DNA of 64,000 nucleotides, taken from NCBI GenBank assembly GCA_040768925.1, contig JAXGLZ010000003.1, forward strand, positions 310,001 to 374,000, given 5' to 3'. The translations under genes and the position numbers were made by a program. The notes under the pieces were generated by a model. The model was not told the DNA's origin. It saw only the letters and a list, made by a program, of their open reading frames with translations, and did not search any database. This DNA comes from CALNBC01 sp040768925 (lineage in GTDB: Bacteria > Bacillota > Clostridia > Christensenellales > CALWSW01). Below, piece by piece: positions 41,566 through 50,442 of the stretch. The stretch's first letter is position 1; every line of letters begins with the position of its first letter.

Positions 41566-42291
41566 CTACGCTTCATATTCAAAATGAAGCTTGACCTTGT
41601 CTCCCCGAAACAGCACCTTTGTGTATTCGAAAATGCTGCCGTCCGCCGATTTGTTGACGTCCTCCAGCATCAAAAGGGGGTATCCCCTGTCGATCTGCAG
41701 GAGCTCGGCCTCTTCCGCGTTCGCGGGGACGGATTCCAGCGATTCGGAAACCGACGCCGTCTTGTATCCGAACTGGCGCTCCACGATCACGCAGAGCTGT
41801 TCGCCCTCAAGGTCGGCCTCTTCAAGGCTGGGACAAAGGGAAACGGGAATATAGGAACGATGAAGGCTGATCGGCTGATCGCCGGTGTAGCGGATGCGCT
41901 CGATATAGGTGACCGTGTCGCCCGGCGTTATGCCCAGGGCCGAGGCGATGTTGTTATTCGCCGGGATCTTTTCGAATTTGACGAGACGGGTGCGGATCTC
42001 GTAGCCCATCTGTTCAAGCTGCTCGCGCACGCCCATATAGGCCGGCGAACGCGTCGAGATCTTCGGTTCGGAGACAAAGGTGCCCTTGCCCTGCACGCGG
42101 TACAAGAGGCCCTCCTTCACAAGCATGGTAATGACGGCGCGGACGGTCATCCTGGAAAGCCCATACGTTTTGCTGAGCTCGTTTTCTGACGGAATCGCGT
42201 GGTTCACCTGCCATTCGCCATTCATGATCGATGTGCGCAGCAGATCCTCAAGCTGAGCGTATAAGGGCTTTGGATTGTTCCTGTCCAGCAT
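41566..42291 (-). CDS. GntR-family (HutC-type) transcriptional regulator
   Basis: 241 residues: winged HTH (about 8-75) with IPSENELSKTYGLSRMTVRAVITML, then a UTRA ligand-binding domain (about 90-238) containing YIERIRYTGDQPISLHRSYI. HutC-type members bind sugar phosphates or amino-acid derivatives. The gene lies upstream of the aldolase and PHP genes; a shared GCTTGT-type sequence at both promoters suggests it represses the aldolase and itself. ATG follows GGAGGCAAGC. Confidence 0.92.
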   Translation of the reverse strand: MLDRNNPKPLYAQLEDLLRTSIMNGEWQVNHAIPSENELSKTYGLSRMTVRAVITMLVKEGLLYRVQGKGTFVSEPKISTRSPAYMGVREQLEQMGYEIRTRLVKFEKIPANNNIASALGITPGDTVTYIERIRYTGDQPISLHRSYIPVSLCPSLEEADLEGEQLCVIVERQFGYKTASVSESLESVPANAEEAELLQIDRGYPLLMLEDVNKSADGSIFEYTKVLFRGDKVKLHFEYEA

Positions 42292-42365
42292 GCTTGCCTC
42301 CCATGTTCATCACGTAATACCAATTCCAAAAGATTCATGACGATGAATAGCCTTTGGTTTACATG

Positions 42366-42395
42366 ATTATACAAGCAAAGGTGAGTCCGTGTCAA
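42366..42395 (-). promoter_or_regulatory. Promoter of the GntR regulator gene
   Basis: Minus strand TTGACA (42395-42390), 18 bases, TATAAT (42371-42366). TTTGCTTGTATAATCATG across the -10 resembles half of the aldolase operator, suggesting autoregulation. The rest of 42292-42556 shows no gene. Confidence 0.75.
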
Positions 42396-42556
42396 CAACC
42401 CGGCATGCCGGAACGGGTTGCTGATTCATTTGTTTCAGCGGGTCCGGGGTGTGTTCTGTACCTGTATATATAAGTTATAGCATGGCGGCGCTGTTGTCAA
42501 GTATTTTCTTCTCTTTGCGAGCACTTTTTTGTTTACATCTATTTAACAAACCTGCC

Positions 42557-42585
42557 TTGAATCCCTTGGCTTGTGCCCTTATGAT
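42557..42585 (+). promoter_or_regulatory. Possible promoter of the RCC1-repeat gene
   Basis: TTGAAT (42557-42562), 17 bases, TATGAT (42580-42585), about 50 bases before the start codon. Confidence 0.55.
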
Positions 42586-42637
42586 ATTAAGTAGGTATTT
42601 TTTACTATATGAATAGTTTTTAGGAGGTGCTTTGCCT

Positions 42638-44287
42638 GTGAACAGCCTGAAACGCTTGCTTCTTTCCTTTCTGGTCTGCGCGTTCATGGCGTCCGCCTGT
42701 TTTTACGCGGTGCTCTGGGAGCCCGAACCCTTCACAATCACCCAAATCATCGCCGCGGACGACCGGATGGGATATATCAAAGACGGACTGCTTTTTGCCG
42801 GCGCGCTGTCGGAAGCTTCCGCCGGCGGCCAATCCGGGGGATACCTGGAGTATTTCAGGAATGTGCCGCTTGCCGTCGAGATGGAGGACGTTTCCGCCGC
42901 CGCGTTCGGCAAGCAGCACACCCTGGCCGCCACAAAAGACGGCACCCTTTACGCCTGGGGGGACAACCGCTACGGCCAGCTCGGAACGAACAGCACGGAA
43001 AGCGCGGACGAGCCCGCCGCCGTCATGAAGGGCGTTGCGGCCGTTGCGGCGGGCAGCTGGTCCTCCTATGCCCTGACGGAATCCGGCGAGCTTTACGCCT
43101 GGGGGTACGATCTTTACGGCCAGCTCGGCTTGGGCGGGGGCAGGTTGTTTCGCGCAAAGCCCGGCCTTGTGCTCAAGGGCGTCGCCGCCGTTGACGCGGC
43201 GTATTCCGCGGTCTTTGCCCTGACCGAAACCGGCGAGCTTTTCGCCTGGGGAAGGAATCGCTACGGCCAGCTCGGAACGGGCGACATAGCCGACCGCAGC
43301 ACGCCCGTCCGGGTGGCGGAGGGGGTCGTCTCCTTCTCCTGCGGCGGGTATCACAGCCTGATCCAAAAAGAGGACGGATTCGTTTACGGCGCGGGGCTGA
43401 ACGCCGACGGCCAGATCGGCGTATACACGGACGAGAAATACCAGACCGCCTTCACCCGCATCGGCAAATTCGCGGCCTTTGACACCGGGCGGACCCACAG
43501 CGTGTTTGCCGACGGTTCCGGCGCGCTTTACGCCAGCGGACAGCCCGCATGGGATTGGGGCTATCTGACAAAGAAGCCGGGCCCGGATTCGCCGCTGGTC
43601 ATGCTGACCTTCGATGTGTTCGACGCGACGGCCGGAAACGGCTATACCCTGATTCGGCACGGCCACGAAAACCCGACTCTGTACGGTGACAAAATCAACC
43701 TGAGAATCAAGGATGACAGTCCGCCGTTTCGGCTGGCGCCGCAATGCCCCGTCTGCCGGGATTTCGTCTCCTCCCAAAAAGGGCCCGCGTTCGAGGGGGG
43801 CCTCCTGGTGCAAACGCTGGGGTACCTGATGGACGGGGAGCTTCCGGACTGGTACGGCGGTTACTACTTCTGCGAAAACGGGAACCTGCACCTTCTGATC
43901 GCCGGGGACATGGAGGCGGGCAAAAAGGCGCTGACGAAGCTGATGACCAAAAAATACGCAGATGCAATCCCGCTCGAACCCGCAGCGTTCTCCTATGCCG
44001 AATTGGCAAAAGCTCGGGATTCCATCAAAAACGGCAAGGGCTTTACCCTCGATTACAACGGTTGGCTCAACGTGTGGATTGACCAGCGGGCAAACATGGT
44101 ATTGGTGGGCTTGTTCGAGGAAGGGCTTGCAGACGGCAAGCTGGACGAAAACGAACTGGAGGCTTTCAGCCATTGGGACTGCGTCGCGCTGTATGTGGAT
44201 ATTCCGGAACAGGAGGATGCTACGCCGGACGAACTCCTGCCGGAGGAATTCCTGTCGGACGGACTCCTGCCGGAGGAACCCTTTTAA
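42638..44287 (+). CDS. Secreted RCC1-repeat protein
   Basis: 549 residues. The N-terminus (MNSLKRLLLSFLVCAFMASACFYAV) is a signal peptide or anchor; the box around Cys20 (ASAC) fits lipoproteins only loosely. Residues about 85-300 hold at least four RCC1 units, each with a YGQLG-like core (NRYGQLGTN, DLYGQLGLG, NRYGQLGTG, NADGQIGVY), forming part of a beta-propeller. The remaining 250 residues (CPVCRDFVSS, then LPDWYGGYYFCENGNLH) match no family I know. The end contains a short acidic duplication (LLPEEFLSDGLLPEEPF). GTG at 42638 is preferred, eight bases after AGGAGGTG. Probably a surface binding protein. Confidence 0.75.
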   Translation: MNSLKRLLLSFLVCAFMASACFYAVLWEPEPFTITQIIAADDRMGYIKDGLLFAGALSEASAGGQSGGYLEYFRNVPLAVEMEDVSAAAFGKQHTLAATKDGTLYAWGDNRYGQLGTNSTESADEPAAVMKGVAAVAAGSWSSYALTESGELYAWGYDLYGQLGLGGGRLFRAKPGLVLKGVAAVDAAYSAVFALTETGELFAWGRNRYGQLGTGDIADRSTPVRVAEGVVSFSCGGYHSLIQKEDGFVYGAGLNADGQIGVYTDEKYQTAFTRIGKFAAFDTGRTHSVFADGSGALYASGQPAWDWGYLTKKPGPDSPLVMLTFDVFDATAGNGYTLIRHGHENPTLYGDKINLRIKDDSPPFRLAPQCPVCRDFVSSQKGPAFEGGLLVQTLGYLMDGELPDWYGGYYFCENGNLHLLIAGDMEAGKKALTKLMTKKYADAIPLEPAAFSYAELAKARDSIKNGKGFTLDYNGWLNVWIDQRANMVLVGLFEEGLADGKLDENELEAFSHWDCVALYVDIPEQEDATPDELLPEEFLSDGLLPEEPF

Positions 44288-44331
44288 AAACCCGCGGCGG
44301 CGCGGCATGCCTTTGACCGCGCAAAAAACTG

Positions 44332-44359
44332 TTGACTTCTTCCGGGCATTTGGTATAAT
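44332..44359 (+). promoter_or_regulatory. Promoter of the tRNA-Glu gene
   Basis: TTGACT (44332-44337), 16 bases, TATAAT (44354-44359), 15 bases before the tRNA 5' end. Confidence 0.75.
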
Positions 44360-44374
44360 AACACCTGTCAGTTT

Positions 44375-44450
44375 GCCCGGTTCGTCTAGTGGCCTAGGAC
44401 ACCGCCCTCTCACGGCGGCGACAGGGGTTCGACTCCCCTACCGGGTGCCA
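44375..44450 (+). tRNA. tRNA-Glu (anticodon CTC)
   Basis: 76 bases including an encoded CCA (44448-44450). The acceptor stem GCCCGGT pairs with ACCGGGT (first pair G-U); the D arm contains TCTAGTGGCCTAGGA, the anticodon stem CCGCC/GGCGG encloses CTCTCAC with CTC as anticodon, and the T arm is GGGGTTCGACTCCCC. This is the standard tRNA-Glu pattern. Confidence 0.97.
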
Positions 44451-44456
44451 TTTACC

Positions 44457-44481
44457 AAAGCCCCTAGATCAGGGGCTTTTC
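44457..44481 (+). terminator. Terminator of the tRNA-Glu gene
   Basis: Nine-base perfect arms AAAGCCCCT/AGGGGCTTT with a five-base loop, then TCTC and a further T run. Confidence 0.85.
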
Positions 44482-44485
44482 TCAT

Positions 44486-44946
44486 TTTTCCTAGATAAAT
44501 AGGGTACTTCTCTGTATAACATTTGGTTGGTAGATTGCAATCTTTTATTGCTTTGCGGCACGCTTTACAGTGCAGGTGTGCCGCGAAAAGTGCCACGAAA
44601 TTTGTGTTGGTTTTACAAAAATGCGCCAATTATGCTTAATCTGATCCTTCGAGCCACCGCCAAAGTACAAATGGCGCCGATAAAAAAAGACCCACCCCGA
44701 ACGACTTCACTTTTTCTTGGTAAAGTATCGTATATTATGCTTTTATTACATGCTTTTCCGGCATGATCTGTAATGAAATATGTAATGGAATTCTGTTGGT
44801 TTCAAATAAATAAGTACCCGCAAGCCGAAGCTGACGGGCGCCCAACACGGGTCGGCCCGTTTTTCTATTGCGCCCTTGCTCTGTACTTGTTATTCTGGTC
44901 GCTCCCCACGCGGGAGCGTGGTTCTAAACAGCATCTTGGCGCGGCA
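44486..44946. other. Lower-GC intergenic stretch after tRNA-Glu, no gene seen
   Basis: About 460 bases, AT-richer than the surroundings up to about 44815. It holds a stem GCGGCAC/GTGCCGC (44555-44584) and, at 44834-44860, ACGGGC/GCCCGT followed by TTTTT. No integrase, recognisable peptide or duplicate of the tRNA 3' end was found, so an integration scar is possible but unsupported. Confidence 0.35.
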
Positions 44947-46398
44947 TCATGTTCCGCAAAAGGTTCTGTAGGGGCATGCGGAGGGCGCGGGCGGTTCCGC
45001 GAATTCGGCCTGCTCGGGCGTGTGCGCAAACGGCCGCGAAAGGGCTGCCAACAGGCGCTCCATCTTTCCGTAATCCCGCCGCGCCGCCGCTTTGAGGGCT
45101 TCTTCCACCCTGTGGTTGCGGGGGATCAGGGCGGGGTTGTTGTTTTTCATCAGCTCCTTCGAGGAAGACGCCCCTTCCTCTTGCCTGTTCAGCCGCCGGC
45201 GCCAGTCCTCCATCCATCTGCCGAATTCAGCGCCGGCAAAAAGCGGCGTATCCCCGGTTTTGTCGAAAGTCAGAGCAAGGAAGGTGTTGGTGTAATCCGC
45301 GCGGTGCTCCCGCATCAAGCGCAGCAGCGTTTCCGCGAGGGCTTCGTCCTCCGGTTCGTCGTTGAAGATCCCCAGCTTTGCCCGCATGCCCGCCAGCCAA
45401 TAGCCGCGAAAAAGCCCGGCGAAATCGAAAATCGCGTTCTGGGCAAGCGTGACCGCCCTTTTGTGGTCCGCATCCAGCAGCGGCAGGAGCGACTCGGCGA
45501 ACCGCGCCAGATTCCATTCGGCAATGCCCGGCTGGTTTTCATAGGCGTATCTGCCCTCAACGTCGATGGAGCTGAACACCGTTTCGGGGTCGTACGCGTC
45601 CATGAAGGCGCAGGGTCCGTAATCGATGGTCTCCCCGCTGACGGCCATATTGTCGGTATTCATCACGCCATGGATGAAACCGGCCAATTGCCACTTGGCC
45701 GCCAGCGCGGCCTGGCGGTTGATGACTTCCTTCAGCATCAGCAGATAGCGGTCCGGCTCGTTTGCAACTTCGGGGAAGTGGCGCGAAATCGCGTAATCGG
45801 CCAGGGCTTGCAGGTCCCCGGCAGTGCCGAATTGCGCGGCGTACTCAAACGTGCCCACGCGCAGATGGCTGGCGGCCACCCGGGTCAGGACCGCGCCGGG
45901 CAGAACTTCTTCGCGGATTACCGGCTCGCCCGTCAGCACCACGGCTAGGCTGCGCGTGGTGGGTATGCCCAGGGCGTGCATCGCCTCGCTGACGACGTAT
46001 TCGCGCAGCATGGGCCCAAGGGCCGCCCTGCCGTCCCCCCGCCGGGAATAGGGGGTTCTTCCGGAACCCTTCAGCTGAATGTCGAACCGCTCGCCCGCGG
46101 GCGTGATCTGCTCCCCGAGCAGCAGGGCGCGGCCGTCCCCCAGCATGGTGAAGTATCCGAACTGATGGCCGGCGTAAGCCTGGGCCAGCGGAGCGGAGCC
46201 TTCCGGCAGCCGGTTCCCGGCGAGGGTCTCTACGCCTTCTCGGCTTTGAAGCGCCTGGAAGTCCAGCCCCAGCGCCGCCGCCAGCGGCGCGTTCAGGATG
46301 ACCGGCTCGGGCGCGCGCACAGGCTCCGGGTTTTGAAAACCAAAGAACAATCCGGGCAGTTTTGCGTAACTGTGTTCCAAATTCCATCCAGCTTGCAT
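44947..46398 (-). CDS. selO: SelO-family (UPF0061/YdiU) protein AMPylase
   Basis: 483 residues. Conserved blocks of the SelO pseudokinase fold are present: LAQAYAGHQFGYFTMLGDGRA, LKGSGRTPYSRRGDGRAALGPM, LREYVVSEAMHALGIPTTRSLA, and HGVMNTDNMAVSGETIDYGPC with the Mg/ATP residues. The family transfers AMP to Ser, Thr or Tyr of target proteins and is linked to redox homeostasis. The C-terminus CPYRTFCGT has a cysteine pair, in the place where eukaryotic SelO has selenocysteine. Start MQAGWNLEHSYA at 46398 follows AAAGGAACAAC. Confidence 0.93.
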   Translation of the reverse strand: MQAGWNLEHSYAKLPGLFFGFQNPEPVRAPEPVILNAPLAAALGLDFQALQSREGVETLAGNRLPEGSAPLAQAYAGHQFGYFTMLGDGRALLLGEQITPAGERFDIQLKGSGRTPYSRRGDGRAALGPMLREYVVSEAMHALGIPTTRSLAVVLTGEPVIREEVLPGAVLTRVAASHLRVGTFEYAAQFGTAGDLQALADYAISRHFPEVANEPDRYLLMLKEVINRQAALAAKWQLAGFIHGVMNTDNMAVSGETIDYGPCAFMDAYDPETVFSSIDVEGRYAYENQPGIAEWNLARFAESLLPLLDADHKRAVTLAQNAIFDFAGLFRGYWLAGMRAKLGIFNDEPEDEALAETLLRLMREHRADYTNTFLALTFDKTGDTPLFAGAEFGRWMEDWRRRLNRQEEGASSSKELMKNNNPALIPRNHRVEEALKAAARRDYGKMERLLAALSRPFAHTPEQAEFAEPPAPSACPYRTFCGT

Positions 46399-46614
46399 GT
46401 TGTTCCTTTCTCTTTTCAGCGGCATTGCGCGGCCGAATCGCCGCAGTCCCATTCCGAAGAAGGCGCCTTCCCCCGCCTTTCCGAACGCCGAAAACGGCGG
46501 GGCCAGGACGGACTCCTGTCGGTCAAAAGGGTGGAATCCACCAAAAACAGGTGCTATAATGAGCACAAATACAACCGTCGGGGGGATGCCGCCATAAAGG
46601 CCGCCAACCATCTT

Positions 46615-47229
46615 ATGCCCCTTGGTATGATAAGCGTTATCACGTACTTTATCCACGTATTTTTGGCCGGTTCCTTTGGCAGGAATGCAACCGGGTCGCC
46701 ATGGACATCAGTTCGCTGACTGCGTTCGGCGCGCCGAACGCGAACCTTGTGCGCATATTCGCGGTGGTTTATGGCCTGTGCCTCCTCCTTTTTGCCGCCG
46801 GAATGGCCATGAAAGCCTTCAAAGCATACCAGCCCCCCACCAGGATCGGCTGCGCCGTGTTTCTCGCGATGGCGGCCACGTCCTTCCTGGGGTACGGGCT
46901 CTTCCCCCCTCGCAGAGGGCAAAACCGCCATAAACTTTCAAAACATGATGCACCTTGCGGTATCCGGAGCCGTCGTTTTGACCACCCTGCTTTCGCTGTA
47001 TCTCACCGCCTTTGGCTATTTGAAAAAGGAGAAGTTAAAGCTCCTGGGCGGCGTCAGTCTGGCGGCGGCGATCCTAATGACGGTCTTCGGCCCCATGACG
47101 CCCGTCGGCATGGCAAGCGGATGGAACATACTCGGCGTGACGGAACGCCTGACCATCTTCACGCTCCAGCTGTTCATTTTCTTCCTTATCATTTGTGTAC
47201 ACGTTCAAGCCGAAGCTGACCGGCGCTGA
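46615..47229 (+). pseudogene. DUF998-like membrane protein gene with two frameshifts
   Basis: The family-like protein is split over frames: MISVITYFIHVFL from ATG 46615/46627, then in another frame FLWQECNRVAMDISSLTAFGAPNANL (about 46669-46906), ending FLGYGLFP, and finally LAEGKTAINFQNMMHLAVSG to the stop at 47229. The first break is near 46665 (an apparently missing G in a TTTTTGG run), the second at the C6 run near 46905-46911 (one C too many). The restored protein has about 200 residues and five to six helices. An extended -10 (TGCTATAAT, 46552-46560) lies upstream. Pseudogene, phase-variable gene or consensus error. Confidence 0.7.
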
Positions 47230-47264
47230 AAAGCGGCCCGCATAATTGATTTTTGCGATGAATA

Positions 47265-47286
47265 GACCGCTCCTGCGGTCTTTTTT
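47265..47286 (+). terminator. Terminator after the DUF998-like gene
   Basis: GACCGC/GCGGTC with a four-base loop, then TTTTTT. Confidence 0.8.
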
Positions 47287-47394
47287 GCGCGGATCAGGCA
47301 CCCGGCCGGTGCCTTCAATCGGGGTGATTTTATGCCAAAAAAGACGCCGGGTCAAGGATGCGCAGGTGGATTCAAAGCGGCTGGCTTCCCATCT

Positions 47395-47428
47395 AAAAAA
47401 AGGCCCCGAAAACGGCTGTTTTCGGGGC
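47395..47428 (-). terminator. Terminator of the flavin-dependent reductase gene
   Basis: Eleven-base perfect arms GCCCCGAAAAC/GTTTTCGGGGC, four-base loop, followed by CCTTTTTTT on the minus strand. Confidence 0.88.
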
Positions 47429-47468
47429 TTTTAGGTCCTTGATTCAAATTAGATTATTGTGACGCGGC

Positions 47469-49400
47469 TTAATTCTGGGCCGCCAGCGCGTTTTCCACAG
47501 CCGCGAACAGGGCGTTGGAGGTAATCGTCGCGCCGGAAACCGCATCCATGGGTTCGCCGCTGACCACCGCGCGGGTGCCGTTGGCGGCAATCATCTGGGG
47601 GATCAGCTGTTCGATCGCAACCGTGCCGATTCCTTCGGTCTCGCTGTGGCTGAGGACCTCAATATCCTGGATCTCGCCGTTGAGGATCGTGACCTTCAGC
47701 TTGATCTCGCCGCCCATGCCCATGGCGGTCCCGATGTATTCGCCCGCGGCGGTGGCGTCTGCGGCTTCCCCGCCGTCAGCCTTGACGAACGCTTCCGGCT
47801 GCTCGGCCACGGTCAGCGTCACGGAGGCGGGCGCAGCCTTGACGGCACAGGCGTTGCCGGCGGCGATGCGGCCGGTCACAAAGCACTCGCTCACGTTGCT
47901 GCCGCCCTGGTAAAGGCCGCTGTGCATGGACCCGAGCTCGCCCGCGGAATACAGGTTGGGAATGGGATTGCCGGTCGTGTCCAGCACCTCGCAGTTGGTG
48001 TTGCGCACGGGGCCGCCCTGGGTATTCAGGTTGCTGGGCGTCACGCGCACCGCATAATAGCCGTTGCCGTCAAAAGCGGTCAGGTTTTCGGCTGCGCGGC
48101 CAAACTGCGCGTCTTCACCATTTTTGGCAAAGCCGTTGTATTTCTCGATCTGGGCGGCAAGAACCGCGGCGTCCAGGCCGGTCTTTTGGGCCAGTTCCTC
48201 GATTGTGGCGCCGCCGACGATCCAGCCCTTCGCGATCGCCGTTGCGTTGCCTTCGCCGAAGCCGGCCAGCAGTTCCTTGCTCTCAAGGGTCGTCTTGTCA
48301 AAAACCATCCAGGAATCCGGCGGGATGTTGATCACGGAGTACACGCCGTTGACCATGATGTACCCGTGCTTCGGCGAGTAGTTCTCGTCCATGAAGCGGG
48401 TGCCGTCCGGGCCGACGAAAATCGCGGCGTTTTTGCCCACGGCGGAGGTGATCATGCGGCCGATGCCGGTTTCCGGATCCTCGAAGGCAGGGTAAGGGCC
48501 GGACGTTGCGGACATATGCCACAAATCCGCGCCGGCTTCGATGGCCATCCTGATGCCGTCGCCGGTGTTATATTTTGTGCCGAGGTGGCCGTTGTACGGG
48601 CGCTGGAGGTAGTTCTGGATCATTTCCTGGTTGTTCTCAAAGCCGCCACAGGCCAGGATGACGCCGTTAGTCGCGCGGACGTTCACCGTGCGGCCCTCTG
48701 TCTGCACCGCGACGCCGAGCACCGTCTTGGTGTACGGGTCCTGGATCAGCTTTGTTGCGGGGGATTCATACCAGACCTCGAGCTTTTTCTCGCCGACGCG
48801 CTTCTGCACCTGTTCGCTCAGGCCGGTCCACAGGCGGGGATTTCCGGGAAGCTCGGTGTAGTACATGATGACGGAGTCGGCGCCCGGCAGGGCGTAATCC
48901 GCGCGGGGGCGCGTCTCGTATTCGGTGTAGCCGAAGTCATTCCACCACTTTTCGAATTCCGCGGTTTTTTCGACGAACAGCTCGATCCATTCGTCCGTCC
49001 AAACGGTATAGCGGTCGCGGACGGCCTTGAGATACTTGACGCCGTCCTCATAGCTGGTGAAATCCACCACGTGCTGGCCGCAGACGCGGGTGTTGCCGCC
49101 CTCTTCCCCCTTGGGCGCCTTCTCGACCATGAGGACGCGGGAGCCGAGGTCGCTGGCGGTGATGGACGCCACCGCGCCCGCGCCGCCGTAGCCGACGATC
49201 ACAACGTCGTAGGTAGCGTCCCACGCGATGGTATCCACATAGTTGAACGTGACCTTCGAAGAATCGGTCTGCACCGGCTGCGCCGTTTCGTCGGGCTGGA
49301 CCGGGGACTGGTTGTCGGGCTGATCGGCGGTCGTCGCGGCGCACCCGAATAAGGCGGCTGCGATCAGCAGTACCGAGAGCAGCAATGCGATTCGTTTCAC
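47469..49400 (-). CDS. Flavinylated FAD-dependent reductase lipoprotein (fumarate/urocanate reductase-like)
   Basis: 643 residues. Signal peptide with lipobox LFGC (Cys20). Residues about 64-535 form an FAD_binding_2 flavoprotein: VVIVGYGGAGAVASITA (FAD), GGNTRVCGQHVV, GVILACGGFENNQ, and NLYSAGELGSMHSGLYQGGSN near the end. Residues about 560-643 are an FMN-binding domain ending DAVSGATITSNAL, where the Thr is the covalent FMN attachment site used by ApbE. Such lipoproteins take electrons through extracellular flavin transfer and reduce small acceptors. The usual domain order in many homologues is reversed. GTG start after AGGAGGGG. No apbE is in the window. Acceptor unknown. Confidence 0.9.
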   Translation of the reverse strand: MKRIALLLSVLLIAAALFGCAATTADQPDNQSPVQPDETAQPVQTDSSKVTFNYVDTIAWDATYDVVIVGYGGAGAVASITASDLGSRVLMVEKAPKGEEGGNTRVCGQHVVDFTSYEDGVKYLKAVRDRYTVWTDEWIELFVEKTAEFEKWWNDFGYTEYETRPRADYALPGADSVIMYYTELPGNPRLWTGLSEQVQKRVGEKKLEVWYESPATKLIQDPYTKTVLGVAVQTEGRTVNVRATNGVILACGGFENNQEMIQNYLQRPYNGHLGTKYNTGDGIRMAIEAGADLWHMSATSGPYPAFEDPETGIGRMITSAVGKNAAIFVGPDGTRFMDENYSPKHGYIMVNGVYSVINIPPDSWMVFDKTTLESKELLAGFGEGNATAIAKGWIVGGATIEELAQKTGLDAAVLAAQIEKYNGFAKNGEDAQFGRAAENLTAFDGNGYYAVRVTPSNLNTQGGPVRNTNCEVLDTTGNPIPNLYSAGELGSMHSGLYQGGSNVSECFVTGRIAAGNACAVKAAPASVTLTVAEQPEAFVKADGGEAADATAAGEYIGTAMGMGGEIKLKVTILNGEIQDIEVLSHSETEGIGTVAIEQLIPQMIAANGTRAVVSGEPMDAVSGATITSNALFAAVENALAAQN

Positions 49401-49456
49401 TTTGTACCCCTCCTGATCTCGTTTTGAGCTGGATTGTTAAAAAATCCGCTATTACG

Positions 49457-49485
49457 ATTATACGTAACACCAGGTTCGGTGTTAA
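49457..49485 (-). promoter_or_regulatory. Promoter and LysR-type operator of the reductase gene
   Basis: Minus strand TTAACA (49485-49480), 17 bases, TATAAT (49462-49457). A perfect dyad AACACC-N6-GGTGTT (49466-49483) sits between the hexamers, within the T-N11-A type geometry expected for the upstream LysR regulator. Confidence 0.7.
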
Positions 49486-49527
49486 ATACCAAAAACAATC
49501 AGGAAGCGGTTATCTATAACAAATTGA

Positions 49528-50442
49528 TCATAAATTGTCAGGGAGGCACGCTCTGAGCGTGGACAAAAAGGATGCGATGCATGGATTTGCATTGTCCGAA
49601 TGCCACGCGAGGACGCGATTCCGGTGTTCCGGCGGCGTAATGGACCCGATCAGCGGCAAAGCGGTCAGCTCTTCGTCGATACAGGTATCGCTGGAGACGA
49701 ATACCGCCGTTTTTCCCGTGCGGGCGGTGAGCAGCAGCTCGTTGAGATTATCCGTGGTCATGACGCTGTTCGGTTCCGCCCCCGACGCGCGCAGGGAGCG
49801 CAGCGTGTTGTTGTTCTGCATCGGCGTGCACTCCTTCGAAAGGATCGCAAGATCCAGGCCGTCCAGCTCGGCATAGGATACGCTTTTTCGTTTGGCCAGG
49901 GGATGGCTGCGCGATACCACCAGCATCGTCTGGATGGGGTACAGCCTTTCATATTGCAGTTCCGCGCAATAACACACGTACCCCTCGTATATGAGCGCGC
50001 AGTCCATCTCGCGGTTTTTCAGCCCTTCGATCAGATTCGGGGGAAACGTGCACAGGAACTTCATCGCCACGTCGGGATACCGCAGGCCCATGCGGCGAAT
50101 GGTTTCCACGAGATAGGGCGGCTGGCCGAGGATCGGATGGTAGCCGATCACAAGATTCTCCGCCTTGCCCGTTCGAATGCGGCGCAGGTCTTCCTGCAGC
50201 CCGTCGTATTCGGCGAGCAGCGCACGGGAGCGGCGCAGCAGCGCCTCGCCGCTTTCGGTGAGCGTCAGGCTCCTGGTCGTTCGCTTGAACAGCTCCGCGC
50301 CCAGCCGCTGTTCGATTTCGTGGATCCTTCTGCTGAGGGCGGGCTGCGCGATGAACAGGCGCTGCGCGGCACGCGTAAAGTTCCCCTCTTCCGCAACGGC
50401 GACAAAATATTCCAGATCCTTGATTCTCATATCCGCACTCAT
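49528..50442 (-). CDS. LysR-family transcriptional regulator
   Basis: 304 residues. The winged HTH covers the first 65 residues (LEYFVAVAEEGNFTRAAQRLFIAQPALSRRIHEIEQRLG), followed by the periplasmic-binding-protein-like effector domain (about 90-295). It lies directly upstream of the flavin reductase gene on the same strand, with an AACACC-N6-GGTGTT dyad at that gene's promoter, so it probably controls it. ATG at 50442 (MSADMRIKDL) follows AAGGGG. Confidence 0.93.
   Translation of the reverse strand: MSADMRIKDLEYFVAVAEEGNFTRAAQRLFIAQPALSRRIHEIEQRLGAELFKRTTRSLTLTESGEALLRRSRALLAEYDGLQEDLRRIRTGKAENLVIGYHPILGQPPYLVETIRRMGLRYPDVAMKFLCTFPPNLIEGLKNREMDCALIYEGYVCYCAELQYERLYPIQTMLVVSRSHPLAKRKSVSYAELDGLDLAILSKECTPMQNNNTLRSLRASGAEPNSVMTTDNLNELLLTARTGKTAVFVSSDTCIDEELTALPLIGSITPPEHRNRVLAWHSDNANPCIASFLSTLRACLPDNL

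Noticed and set aside
44375..44946. tRNA-Glu as the attachment site of an integrated element
   Set aside because: No integrase, no duplicate of the tRNA 3' end, and an intact terminator directly after the tRNA; only low GC content supports it.
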